A stretch of 30,899 nucleotides of DNA from OMIS01 sp964443885 (GTDB taxonomy: Bacteria > Patescibacteriota > Microgenomatia > UBA1400 > PJMF01): NCBI GenBank assembly GCA_964443885.1, contig CAYUES010000008.1:1-30899 (forward strand), given 5' to 3'. The notes under the pieces were generated by a model. The model had not been told where the DNA came from and searched no databases. It saw only the letters and a list, made by a program, of their open reading frames with translations. The position numbers and the translations under genes are program-made. Shown one piece after another: positions 15,106-23,431 of this stretch (its first letter is position 1; every line of letters starts with the position of its first letter).

Positions 15106-15158
15106 TCGAACTACAACGTACGTAAAAAATTATTTACAGCATCTATAAAAGGAGCAAC

Positions 15159-17144
15159 ATGGCAGACACAACAACACCAGCCGCAACAGGCAAGATCATC
15201 GGTATCGATCTTGGTACCACCAACTCTGCAATCGCAGTGATGGAAGGTGGAAGTCCCAAGATTATCGCTACCAGTGAAGGTCGCAATACTTTCCCTTCAA
15301 TCGTCGCTTTCAAAGGCGAGGACGTGATCGTCGGTGATCCAGCCAAACGTCAAATGGTTTTGAACTCCAAAAAAACAATCAACTCAGTCAAGCGGTTCAT
15401 GGGTCGCAAGTACTCTGATCCAGCTGTCCAAGCTGCCATCAAACACGTTTCATACGTGGTTACTGAAGGCAAAGACGGTATGGCTGTCGTTGAAATTGAT
15501 GGCAAAAAATATACCCCACAAGAAATTTCAGCCAAAATTTTATCCAAAGCAAAACTCGACGCAGAAAGTTACTTAGGTTCCCCAGTCACCCGAGCGGTGA
15601 TTACGGTGCCTGCTTACTTCGATGACTCACAGCGTCAAGCCACCAAACAAGCTGGCGAGATCGCGGGTCTGACAGTCGAACGGATCGTCAATGAGCCAAC
15701 CGCGGCTGCACTTGCCTACGGTTTAGACAAAAAAGGTAACAGCACAATCGTCGTTTACGACTTGGGTGGTGGTACGTTTGACGTCTCTGTTCTGGAAATT
15801 GGTGATGGTGTTTTTGAAGTTAAAGCAACCAATGGCGATACGTTCCTGGGCGGCGATGACTTTGACAACGTAATTATTGACTGGATTTTAGCTGAGTTCA
15901 AAAAAGAATCTGGCAAAGATTTAGCAAAAGATCCACAAGCACTGCAACGGATTAAAGATGCGGCTGAAAAGGCAAAAATCGAGCTTTCTAGTGCACAAAG
16001 TACCGAGATTAACCAACCATTTATTACGCAAGGTGATGACGGGCAGCCTCTGCACTTAACAATGAGTTTGAGTCGCGCGAAGTTGGAAGAACTCGTCGAT
16101 AGTTTGATCAAACGCAGTTTCGAGCCAGTCAAAAAAGCCCTCGCTGATGCAAAGGTCGAAGCCAAAAATGTGGCCGAGATCGTGCTCGTGGGTGGTATGA
16201 CTCGCATGCCAAAAGTGATTGAAGAAGTGAAGAAGTACTTTGGTAAAGAGCCTCACAAGGGTGTAAATCCAGACGAAGTGGTGGCAATCGGTGCCGCAGT
16301 TCAAGCTGGCGTTATCGGCGGTGATGTCAAAGACGTAGTCTTGCTGGACGTTACTCCACTCACTTTAGGACTCGAGACTTTAGGTGGTGTTCGCACTCCT
16401 TTGATCGAACGCAACACCACGATCCCAACTAGTAAGTCACAAGTTTTCTCAACTGCTGCAGATAATCAGACTCAAGTTGAAATCAATGTCTTACAAGGCG
16501 AGCGTGAAATGGCTGCTGACAACCGTTCACTTGGCCGCTTTGTCCTCGATGGAATTCCTCCTGCACAACGAGGGATGCCACAAGTTGAAGTCACTTTTGA
16601 CATAGACTCCAATGGCATTCTGCACGTCACTGCAAAAGAAAAGAACACCAACAAAGAGCAAAAAATTACGATTCAAAACTCAACCAATCTTTCTGAAGAA
16701 GAAGTTGAAAAGATGAAGGCTGATGCAGAGAAGCATGCTGAAGATGACAAACGCAAACGCGAGCTCATCGAAGCACGTAATCACGCCAACAGTGTTTCAT
16801 TTGAAATCGAAAAGCAGCTCAAAGACTATGGCGACAAACTTGATCCAAAAGACAAAACCGAGATCGAAGAGAACGTCAAAAAACTAAAAGAACTTGCTGC
16901 TCAAGAGAGTGCTACCAAAGAAGACTTGGACAAAGCTACTGAAGAGATGTTTAAGTCTGCTCAAAAGATTGGTGAAGCAATGCAGAAAGCAGGCGCCACA
17001 CCAGGAGCTGACGGAGCGACTGCAGGTCCAGATGGTGCGGCAGAAGGTGCTGCAACTGAAGGCGCTACTGCAGACTCAGCAGACAAAAAAGCTGCTGACA
17101 AAGAAAAAGGCAGTGCCGAAGAAGGCGAAGTTATCAAAGAGTAA
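15159..17144 (+). CDS. dnaK: Molecular chaperone DnaK (Hsp70)
   Basis: ATP-driven chaperone, 661 aa. Phosphate 1 motif IIGIDLGTTNSAIAV near the start, phosphate 2 region VYDLGGGTFDVSVLE, and the adenosine motif IVLVGGMTRMPKV. The interdomain linker is VLLDVTPLTLGLETLGG. The substrate-binding domain and helical lid follow, then a Gly/Ala/Thr-rich disordered tail ending EEGEVIKE, longer than the usual EEVD-like bacterial end. A strong AAAGGAG ribosome-binding site precedes the ATG. It follows grpE by 115 nt, with its own promoter in the gap, and ends at a clear terminator. Works with GrpE here and DnaJ at 21253. Confidence 0.98.
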   Translation: MADTTTPAATGKIIGIDLGTTNSAIAVMEGGSPKIIATSEGRNTFPSIVAFKGEDVIVGDPAKRQMVLNSKKTINSVKRFMGRKYSDPAVQAAIKHVSYVVTEGKDGMAVVEIDGKKYTPQEISAKILSKAKLDAESYLGSPVTRAVITVPAYFDDSQRQATKQAGEIAGLTVERIVNEPTAAALAYGLDKKGNSTIVVYDLGGGTFDVSVLEIGDGVFEVKATNGDTFLGGDDFDNVIIDWILAEFKKESGKDLAKDPQALQRIKDAAEKAKIELSSAQSTEINQPFITQGDDGQPLHLTMSLSRAKLEELVDSLIKRSFEPVKKALADAKVEAKNVAEIVLVGGMTRMPKVIEEVKKYFGKEPHKGVNPDEVVAIGAAVQAGVIGGDVKDVVLLDVTPLTLGLETLGGVRTPLIERNTTIPTSKSQVFSTAADNQTQVEINVLQGEREMAADNRSLGRFVLDGIPPAQRGMPQVEVTFDIDSNGILHVTAKEKNTNKEQKITIQNSTNLSEEEVEKMKADAEKHAEDDKRKRELIEARNHANSVSFEIEKQLKDYGDKLDPKDKTEIEENVKKLKELAAQESATKEDLDKATEEMFKSAQKIGEAMQKAGATPGADGATAGPDGAAEGAATEGATADSADKKAADKEKGSAEEGEVIKE

Positions 17145-17171
17145 TTAGGTGTAGTACTAGTTACTTGAAGT

Positions 17172-17199
17172 AAAAGCCCCGCATAATGCGGGGCTTTTT
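17172..17199 (+). terminator. Rho-independent terminator of dnaK
   Basis: AAAAGCCCCGCA (17172-17183), loop TAA, TGCGGGGCTTTT (17187-17198), then more T. A strong GC hairpin with flanking A and T tracts, so it could work in both directions and also stop the convergent VIT gene. Confidence 0.92.
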
Positions 17200-17285
17200 G
17201 ATGGTAAATCACAAAAAAGTAAATAAAACTTAAGTAAAAAACTCAGATCATTCTGTAGTGAAAATTATTTTAACTATCTTTTTAA

Positions 17286-20200
17286 CTAATTAACTGCAGT
17301 TTCATCTACTGACTGAGTTGTTACAGTGCGTCTTTTTTTGAAGTAAATAATTCCAACAATAAGTATAATAAAGCCCACACAACTCACGATAAAAATTACA
17401 AACTTATTATTAATTTTTGACTCTTCAGCAGCAAGGTAGTTACTATCTTTAAAATCATCTTCAGTTGGTCCGGATAGTATAGAATTTGACTCGCTAGGCA
17501 AAGCTCTAGGTTGGGAACCAGTTAACGACTCTGCTGAAAAATTGCCTAATCCTGAGTTGGAATTACTCCAACCACTGCCTGGGTTAATACCACCCACAGC
17601 TGGATTGATAATTCCTCGACCTGAAAAGTTACGCGCATTATTTTGATTACTCCAGTCGCTATAGCGATTGGCAGCTTCACTATTCGCTTCTAATCTTTCA
17701 AGTTGCTGATCATTTACCAAAGCAATCATCGAGGTTAATGGAGTTACCACATGCAGTTGTTGGGCCTGCGTACTCAACAGGTCTAAAACAGCCAACTCAC
17801 CGTCTGTAGGATTACGTAAATTCACACCAGCTGCAGAACTGTACATTTGAGCGCGCAGTTTACTAAAGTTCTTAAATAATTCAGGAAAGTCGGTGGCAAT
17901 AGTACTGGCATCGAAGCTAGTAACTAACAACTCACCAAGCAGTGTTTCTCCTGTCACGGTGACGATTTGCCAGGATGAATTGACCACGGTTCCCGTGGTT
18001 GTAGAGCTTTCATTGTGTATCAGCTGTAACCAAGCATCTTCAATAGTAGGGCTAACATAAACTTCTTTATTAAATAAAACTTCACTGGTACTTGGTTCCC
18101 AATCTGGAGCAGTTTCATACAATGGATACACAAGGTACAGAGCTGGCAATGCTTTAATTTTTTCAAATACTTCTTCAGTACCAGCACTTTGACTGCTCGA
18201 ACTGGTGACAAAGAAAACAGCATCAACGTCACTCGGGCTGAGTGAAAGCATTTTTGTGAATGTGCCATTTTCAAACCAAACGATGTCAGTCAGCGCTGCT
18301 GCAAAGTTTTGAGGTGTCAATCGAGTAGGTTCAGAAACACTTGTATTCACTTGATACAGCTCAATAGTGTTATTCTGTAAGATCTCAGCATTTTTAGCAA
18401 AAAACTCTATCAAATTTTCGGTATATGCTACCTGTTTGTTGGCATTACTGACATCCAACATAATCGCAATACGCTTTCCAACTGGTGCTGTCAGGGCAAG
18501 TTTCTCGTCAGGCAAAGTACAGTGGTAGGTACGGGATGTTGTAGTTGCAATAATAAACGAGGAAGTAGTAGTTCCTAAACTGCCGTCTTGTAGATTACAG
18601 AAATCTTGAGTAGTTTTCACAAATGAAGTATCGGTACCCAAGTTAACAGCGCTACCATTTATGGCAATTGAGGTGATTCCGTTTGAAGTGGTTGTTTTAG
18701 TATAGTTATTTTCAGCTATATATTTTGGTAAACCATATCCTTCAGGTGCGATCGGTGTAATATACGAAAACTGGACTTTTTGTTGCCCTTTTTGTGGTAC
18801 GGGGAAGACGCGCAAGCGGTATTGATCAGGTCCAACTTGCTGTAGCAATGCCGGGTCACGACGTTGACGCAACTCAAACTCGTAGGTTGCTCTGGCTGCT
18901 CCGCGTGGTGCAACAAGACCTGGAAACTCTAAGTTCAGACCAAGTTTTAAGTCAACTACAACTGAGCCAGCTGGCAGCATAAACTCCGCAGTGGTTTCTT
19001 GATCACTAAAAGAAGTATTACTAAAGGAATCGGTAACAGTAACGAGTGCCAAACGATCTTCCTGTTGAGTTGTGATCGTAACCGAGCGATCAGTTAAGCT
19101 AATCTGGGAAAAATTCTGGGCTGTTCTAGCATCGTATGTCAGCCCTTGGTCAGAATAGACATCATAGGCAAGCAAGTTTCTGGCAAGCTCTGCATAGTCT
19201 CCGGAGTTTTCAGTATACTGCTGGAAAAAATCTCCTGATGTATTAAGTACAAAAGGTTGGGCAACAACCATAAATGTTGCATCAACTATTCGTTGAAAAG
19301 AAGTAGGCGCTCCAATCATGTCTTCATAAAAATCATCCATTGTTTCTGTTAATGAAAAATCTTGGCGGATTGGATATCTCTCGTAGGCATTCCGCAAGTA
19401 CTTCAATTCTTGTATAGCAGCGGTTCGATTTGTTTGTAGCTCACGCACAAGTTGTTGTTTTCGGGCAAATTGATCAGTTGCAGTTGTATCCGCTGCTAGC
19501 TGTGTGTATCTATCGAGCAAAGTTACGTACCGCAATTGAGGTGGCCGTGTTAACCAAAAACTTATCACTCCTGTCAAAATAATAACGCTCAAAAAAGTAT
19601 ATATAGCAGTATTACCGGGATGCTGTAATTTGAAAGCATGATATAGGAAACGAGTTCTGACGATCATCCAACGGAGTAGTACATATGGCAAAACTACCAG
19701 TAATAGTATTCCCAAGATATAGTAGAGTAGTACTGGATAAAATAAGTCCCAGAAAGAGTAGTTTCTCGCATAGTGTGAAACGTATTCCACCGGATCATAC
19801 GAGTTAATAACTCCTTGAGTCATCATCGCCATAAGTGGAGGAACAACAAAAAGATATAAAATGCCTGCATAACTAACTAATGTTAAAAAAATAGTTTGTA
19901 GTACAAGGTAAACTGCTGCCTTTGCTTTACTGAGTTGTGGTCCGTGAAGTGAAAGTAACAAGGTAATTATAGGGCTAACTAGTACTATTAGTGTTAGTTG
20001 AATGAATAAATTATCAAATGGAAGTACTGTTCCCAAAAGCCAGTTGTTGTTTAAACTTCCTAGGATTAGAAATAACGGCACTTCAACAGCAAATAAGAAA
20101 AGGGCAGTTCCTTTTGCACCCGAAAATTTTTTGACAGAAAATGGNNNNNNNNNNCAATTATTGGAGTAATCAGACAAAGAACAATAATAATGACTTGCAA

Positions 20201-20413
20201 GTAATCAATAATTGAAGGCGGATGAAGCTGCATGACCACATCAGTTCCAAAAGGTATCCTCTCTGTATTGCGAGAAAATGGATCGAGCAGGTATTCCCAA
20301 TTAGAAAATAGGAAGCCGCCAGTTAAAAATAAAATTCCAACATTCACTATGAAATACACAACTTGCCAAAGAACTGAGCCAATACGTGGTAAGAGGGTTT
20401 TTATGTTATGCAT
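17286..20413 (-). CDS. Large VIT-domain integral membrane protein (PEP-CTERM/XrtN-type family), interrupted by an assembly gap
   Basis: From ATG at 20413 it encodes two membrane segments, then ten Ns. After them come several more segments (about five), a long extracytoplasmic region and a C-terminal anchor (FVIFIVSCVGFIILIVGIIYF, then KKRR). The outside part has a VIT-like beta domain (ITTQQEDRLALVTVTDSF through RVFPVPQKGQQKVQFSYITP) and a von Willebrand A-like domain (KRIAIMLDVSNANKQ) whose metal motif departs from DxSxS. The whole resembles the PEP-CTERM family integral membrane proteins with VIT domains, roughly 1,040 aa. No exosortase is in the window. The two parts are in different frames with ten Ns; a true gap of length 2 modulo 3 would join them. 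Confidence 0.65.
20145..20154. other. Assembly gap (10 N)
   Basis: Ten Ns within the VIT-domain gene. The number is probably a placeholder. Sequence on both sides encodes membrane segments of one protein, in different frames as written. Confidence 0.95.
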
Positions 20414-20475
20414 GGAACACAAACTTTATTCTAGCACCGTTTAGATGAATTTGCGCTAGTCGAGTCAAAAAAAAT

Positions 20476-20484
20476 TGGTATGAT
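20476..20484 (+). promoter_or_regulatory. Extended -10 box, probable leaderless start
   Basis: TGgTATGAT ends 6 nt before the ATG at 20491. The message should begin at the start codon. The VIT gene diverges from the same spacer, with a minus-strand TGcTAGAAT near its ATG. Confidence 0.6.
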
Positions 20485-20490
20485 AGCGAC

Positions 20491-21171
20491 ATGTCTAAAG
20501 TGAAGCTTTCAGTACTGATGCCTGTCTATAATGAGGCCGCCACCGTTGGGATAACCCTCAAAAAGTTGCTCAAAGTGCGCTCTGTCGCAGAAGTAATTGT
20601 GGTAGATGATGGTTCTACAGATACTTCAGCAAAAGTCATTAAAAAAATTAAAAACCCCAAACTCAAGTACTTCTATAAAGAAAATGGTGGCAAAGGGAGT
20701 GCGGTCCGGTTTGGCTTGCAGCTAGCGCGCCAAGATTATGTCTTGATTCAAGATGCTGATCTTGAGTACGATCCAGAAGATATTAAGAGTTTGATCGAGC
20801 CAATTGAAAAAGGCAAAGCCCAAGTTATTTACGGTTCACGTTTCTTTGGACCACATCTCAACTTACTTTTTTGGCATTGGGTCGGCAATCATTTTTTGAA
20901 CTTCACGATTAATGTGTTGTACAACACCACCCTTTCAGACATGGAAACGTGCTATAAAGTTATTCCCACCCAACTGTTTAGAGAGCTTGAACTGACCGCA
21001 AATAGCTTTGAGATTGAGCCTGAAATTACCTGCAAAATCCTCAAAAAAGGCATCAAGATCTACGAAGTGCCGATTAGTTATGTGGGACGAGATTTTAGTG
21101 AAGGCAAGAAAATTACCTGGCAGGATGGAATTACTGCCCTTGCAGTGATCTTGCAGCAGCGGTTTTCATAG
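20491..21171 (+). CDS. GT2-family glycosyltransferase, DPM1-like
   Basis: A 226-aa GT-A enzyme. The start SVLMPVYNEAATVGITLKKLL and VIVVDDGSTDTS form the nucleotide-sugar pocket, followed by the NGGKGSAVRFGL loop and the DxD-type metal motif QDADLEYD. This arrangement is typical of dolichol/polyprenol-phosphate mannose synthase-like proteins, which transfer sugar from GDP- or UDP-sugar to a polyprenyl phosphate. No C-terminal membrane segments, as in the short soluble group. It could supply the lipid-linked sugar used by the PMT-type enzyme at 27767. A leaderless start is predicted. Confidence 0.9.
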   Translation: MSKVKLSVLMPVYNEAATVGITLKKLLKVRSVAEVIVVDDGSTDTSAKVIKKIKNPKLKYFYKENGGKGSAVRFGLQLARQDYVLIQDADLEYDPEDIKSLIEPIEKGKAQVIYGSRFFGPHLNLLFWHWVGNHFLNFTINVLYNTTLSDMETCYKVIPTQLFRELELTANSFEIEPEITCKILKKGIKIYEVPISYVGRDFSEGKKITWQDGITALAVILQQRFS

Positions 21172-21190
21172 TTGTATTTCTCTTTAAAAC

Positions 21191-21243
21191 TTAGCAAACA
21201 ACAACTTTAATTGCTTAACAATCTCTCGAGAAAATGTTACAAT
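21191..21243 (+). promoter_or_regulatory. dnaJ promoter with variant CIRCE operator
   Basis: TTAGCAAAC (21191-21199)-N9-AATTGCTTA (21209-21217). The left arm is identical to that at hrcA. TTAACA (21215-21220), 17-bp spacer and extended -10 TGtTACAAT (21235-21243) form the promoter. The start is predicted at about 21250, a few bases before the ATG. Confidence 0.7.
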
Positions 21244-21252
21244 CATTTAGTT

Positions 21253-22125
21253 ATGGCAACAAAACGTGATTACTACGAAATCTTAGGTGTAAAAAAAGAC
21301 GCTCCGGCCAGTGAAATTAAGTCTGCCTATCGTAAGATGGCACTTAAGTGGCATCCTGATCGCAATCAAGATAAAAAGGAAGAAGCTGAGACGAAGTTCA
21401 AGGAAATTAACGAAGCCTATCAAATTCTCTCTGATCCTCAAAAAAAACAAACGTACGACCAGTTTGGTCACGCTGCTTTTGATGGTGCTGGAGGCATGGG
21501 TGGCAATCCATTTGCGGGTGGTTTCCAACAAGGCGGGCCATTCTCGTACAGTTATAAATCATACGGCAGTGCTGGTGGGCCAGAAGTTGACTTTGGAGAT
21601 CCGTTTGAGATTTTTGAACAGTTCTTTGGAGGCGGTGGCTTTGGTGGTTTTTCACAAGCTGCCCGTCGGCCTCGCTACTCTTTGACGATTTCATTTATTG
21701 AAGCCGTAAAGGGCACTAAAAAAGAAGTTAAAATTGATGGTAAAAATCATACGATTCAAGTCCCTCCTGGTGCTGACGATGGTACCAGAATGAGATTCAA
21801 TGATTTTGATATCACTATCAATGTTACCCCTGATAAACGATTCAAACGCCAAGACTACGATCTATTTATTGATCATCAAATTTCATTTTCAATGGCCGCT
21901 ATCGGTGGCTCAACAGAAGTCGAGACAATTGACCAAAAATTAAAACTGAAGGTTCGTGCTGGGACAGCCTCACACACCTTGGTTCGCTTGCGTGGTGAAG
22001 GGGTGCAACACTTACAACATGGTGGCAAAGGTGATCTGTATGTTCGCCTCATTGTGCAAGTGCCTGAAAAATTAAGTAAAGAACAGAAAAAGGCAGTCGA
22101 AACTTTGCGAGAAGCTGGTCTGTAA
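21253..22125 (+). CDS. dnaJ: J-domain chaperone DnaJ, zinc-finger-less
   Basis: Hsp40 partner that delivers substrates to DnaK and stimulates its ATPase. The 290-aa product has a J-domain with HPD at 34-36, a Gly/Phe-rich linker (about 75-140), and two C-terminal beta-barrel domains. It lacks the CxxCxGxG zinc repeats of classical DnaJ, so it is the type II (CbpA-like) form. The ATG at 21253 is preferred over upstream in-frame codons, since the J-domain starts at once (MATKRDYYEILGV) and the extended -10 box lies 9 nt upstream. The variant CIRCE ties it to HrcA control although it is away from hrcA-grpE-dnaK. Confidence 0.95.
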   Translation: MATKRDYYEILGVKKDAPASEIKSAYRKMALKWHPDRNQDKKEEAETKFKEINEAYQILSDPQKKQTYDQFGHAAFDGAGGMGGNPFAGGFQQGGPFSYSYKSYGSAGGPEVDFGDPFEIFEQFFGGGGFGGFSQAARRPRYSLTISFIEAVKGTKKEVKIDGKNHTIQVPPGADDGTRMRFNDFDITINVTPDKRFKRQDYDLFIDHQISFSMAAIGGSTEVETIDQKLKLKVRAGTASHTLVRLRGEGVQHLQHGGKGDLYVRLIVQVPEKLSKEQKKAVETLREAGL

Positions 22126-22170
22126 AAATATTTTAGAACATATTTCCCATTACAAATTGTTTGCAATCTT

Positions 22171-23247
22171 ATGAAAACTTGGATTTCCTCGTTGGAGGAA
22201 CTAGAACAGTACTGGCGGCTACGATATGGTGATACTGGAGTAACTAGGACCACAGATAGTCAAAATAATTTTAACTTCCTCAATTCAAGTGAAACAAGTG
22301 GTATAGCTAATTTTCCGCTCCGTATTCCCTACTACTATGCCGATTTAATCGATTGGAAAAATCCGCAAGATCCACTGCGTTTGATCGCTATGCCTCAGGT
22401 ACAGGAATCCAACCGTAAAGTGTACGAATTGAGTGACCCAATTGGTGACCATGATCGCGAAGTCGTACCAGGCTTAATTCATCGCTATCCTGATCGTTGT
22501 TTACTGTTCCTGACATCACACTGCAAGATTCACTGTCGCTTTTGTTTTAGAAGAGAAGTAGTTGGTAAAGTCCGCCCAGTCAATTTTATAGCCATCAAAA
22601 AATATCTGGCTGCTCATCCTGAGATTCAAGAAGTTATATTTTCAGGTGGCGATCCAGGTACATTTCCAGTGGCGTTTTTAGATAATATTCGCCGTCAGTT
22701 GGCCGGGATTACTCATATTACTCGCTGGCGCTTTCATACCCGCGTCCCAGCCGTAGATCCAGACAGCATGACGAGCGAGTGGCTAGATGTAGTCAAAATG
22801 TTTGTTGGCACAAAAATCATCGTCATTCATATCAACCACCCCAATGAAATTACCCCAGCAGTAACACGTTTAGTCGCTAAAATGCTCGAGAGAAAGGTAC
22901 TAGTTCTTTCTCAATCAGTATTACTTAAAAACGTAAATAGCTCTGTAGAGACACTTAAAATATTTTTTACACAGTTACTGGAAGCAGGAATCAAACCGTA
23001 TTACTTGCATCATTTAGATCTGGCAGAAGGCACTTCACACTTTCGAATTTCTATAGAAGAAGGTAAAAATATTTTTAAGGCACTGCGTGGTACACTTTCG
23101 AGCATCTGCATGCCAGAGTATGTCCTCGATTTACCAGGTGGATTTGGTAAAGTCCCAGTGATGTGGCTAGAACAGGTAGGTGAAAAGGAATACAAAGCAA
23201 AAACCTTTGAAGGTAAAGAAGTTTTATATAAAGATCACTCTTCTTAG
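22171..23247 (+). CDS. KamA/EpmB-family radical SAM protein (lysine 2,3-aminomutase-like)
   Basis: A 358-aa radical SAM, PLP-type protein. The cluster motif is CKIHCRFC, with Cys118, Cys122 and Cys125 (Cx3Cx2C). Then FSGGDPG (157-163), a PYYLHHLDLAEGTSHFR block (276-292) and YVLDLPGGFGKVP (317-329), where Lys327 matches the PLP-binding Lys and Asp320 the lysine-binding Asp of lysine 2,3-aminomutase. Such enzymes make beta-lysine, either free or for EF-P modification. GGDPG in place of the common GGDPL is a small departure. It lies 45 nt after dnaJ. Substrate uncertain. Confidence 0.85.
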   Translation: MKTWISSLEELEQYWRLRYGDTGVTRTTDSQNNFNFLNSSETSGIANFPLRIPYYYADLIDWKNPQDPLRLIAMPQVQESNRKVYELSDPIGDHDREVVPGLIHRYPDRCLLFLTSHCKIHCRFCFRREVVGKVRPVNFIAIKKYLAAHPEIQEVIFSGGDPGTFPVAFLDNIRRQLAGITHITRWRFHTRVPAVDPDSMTSEWLDVVKMFVGTKIIVIHINHPNEITPAVTRLVAKMLERKVLVLSQSVLLKNVNSSVETLKIFFTQLLEAGIKPYYLHHLDLAEGTSHFRISIEEGKNIFKALRGTLSSICMPEYVLDLPGGFGKVPVMWLEQVGEKEYKAKTFEGKEVLYKDHSS

Positions 23248-23273
23248 TAATGAGTTTCCTGAGCCGTATTCTC

Positions 23274-23319
23274 AAGTCTAAAGTACTATCCTAGTTAGGA
23301 TATACGACACTCAGACTTC
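23274..23319 (+). repeat. Nested dyads between kamA-like gene and nusA
   Basis: An inner near-perfect palindrome TATCCTA-GT-TAGGATA (23288-23303) lies inside a pair AAGTCT (23274-23279) / AGACTT (23314-23319). It could be an operator upstream of the nusA promoter or a 3' UTR RNA fold. There is no T-run after it. Confidence 0.4.
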
Positions 23320-23322
23320 ACT

Positions 23323-23349
23323 TGGTTTTCTGACAAAAAGATGTATAAT
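23323..23349 (+). promoter_or_regulatory. nusA promoter
   Basis: TTGGTT (23323-23328), the same -35 hexamer as at trpS, a 15-bp spacer, and perfect TATAAT (23344-23349). Start predicted near 23356. Confidence 0.6.
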
Positions 23350-23365
23350 ACAGTTTAGTGGGAAG

Positions 23366-23392
23366 GGGCGATTAGATAATCAGCCCTTTTTT
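23366..23392 (+). terminator. Terminator in the nusA leader
   Basis: GGGCGATT (23366-23373), loop AGAT, AATC, bulged A, GCCC (to 23386), then T6 (23387-23392). It lies about 10 nt into the predicted transcript and 40 nt before nusA, so most initiating polymerases would meet it first. Confidence 0.75.
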
Positions 23393-23431
23393 GTTAAAAA
23401 AGCACTTTGTACAATTATTTAGAAGGTATCT

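Noticed and set aside
17286..20413. Frameshifted pseudogene
   Set aside because: The frame change coincides exactly with the run of Ns, so a gap of wrong size is the simpler reason.
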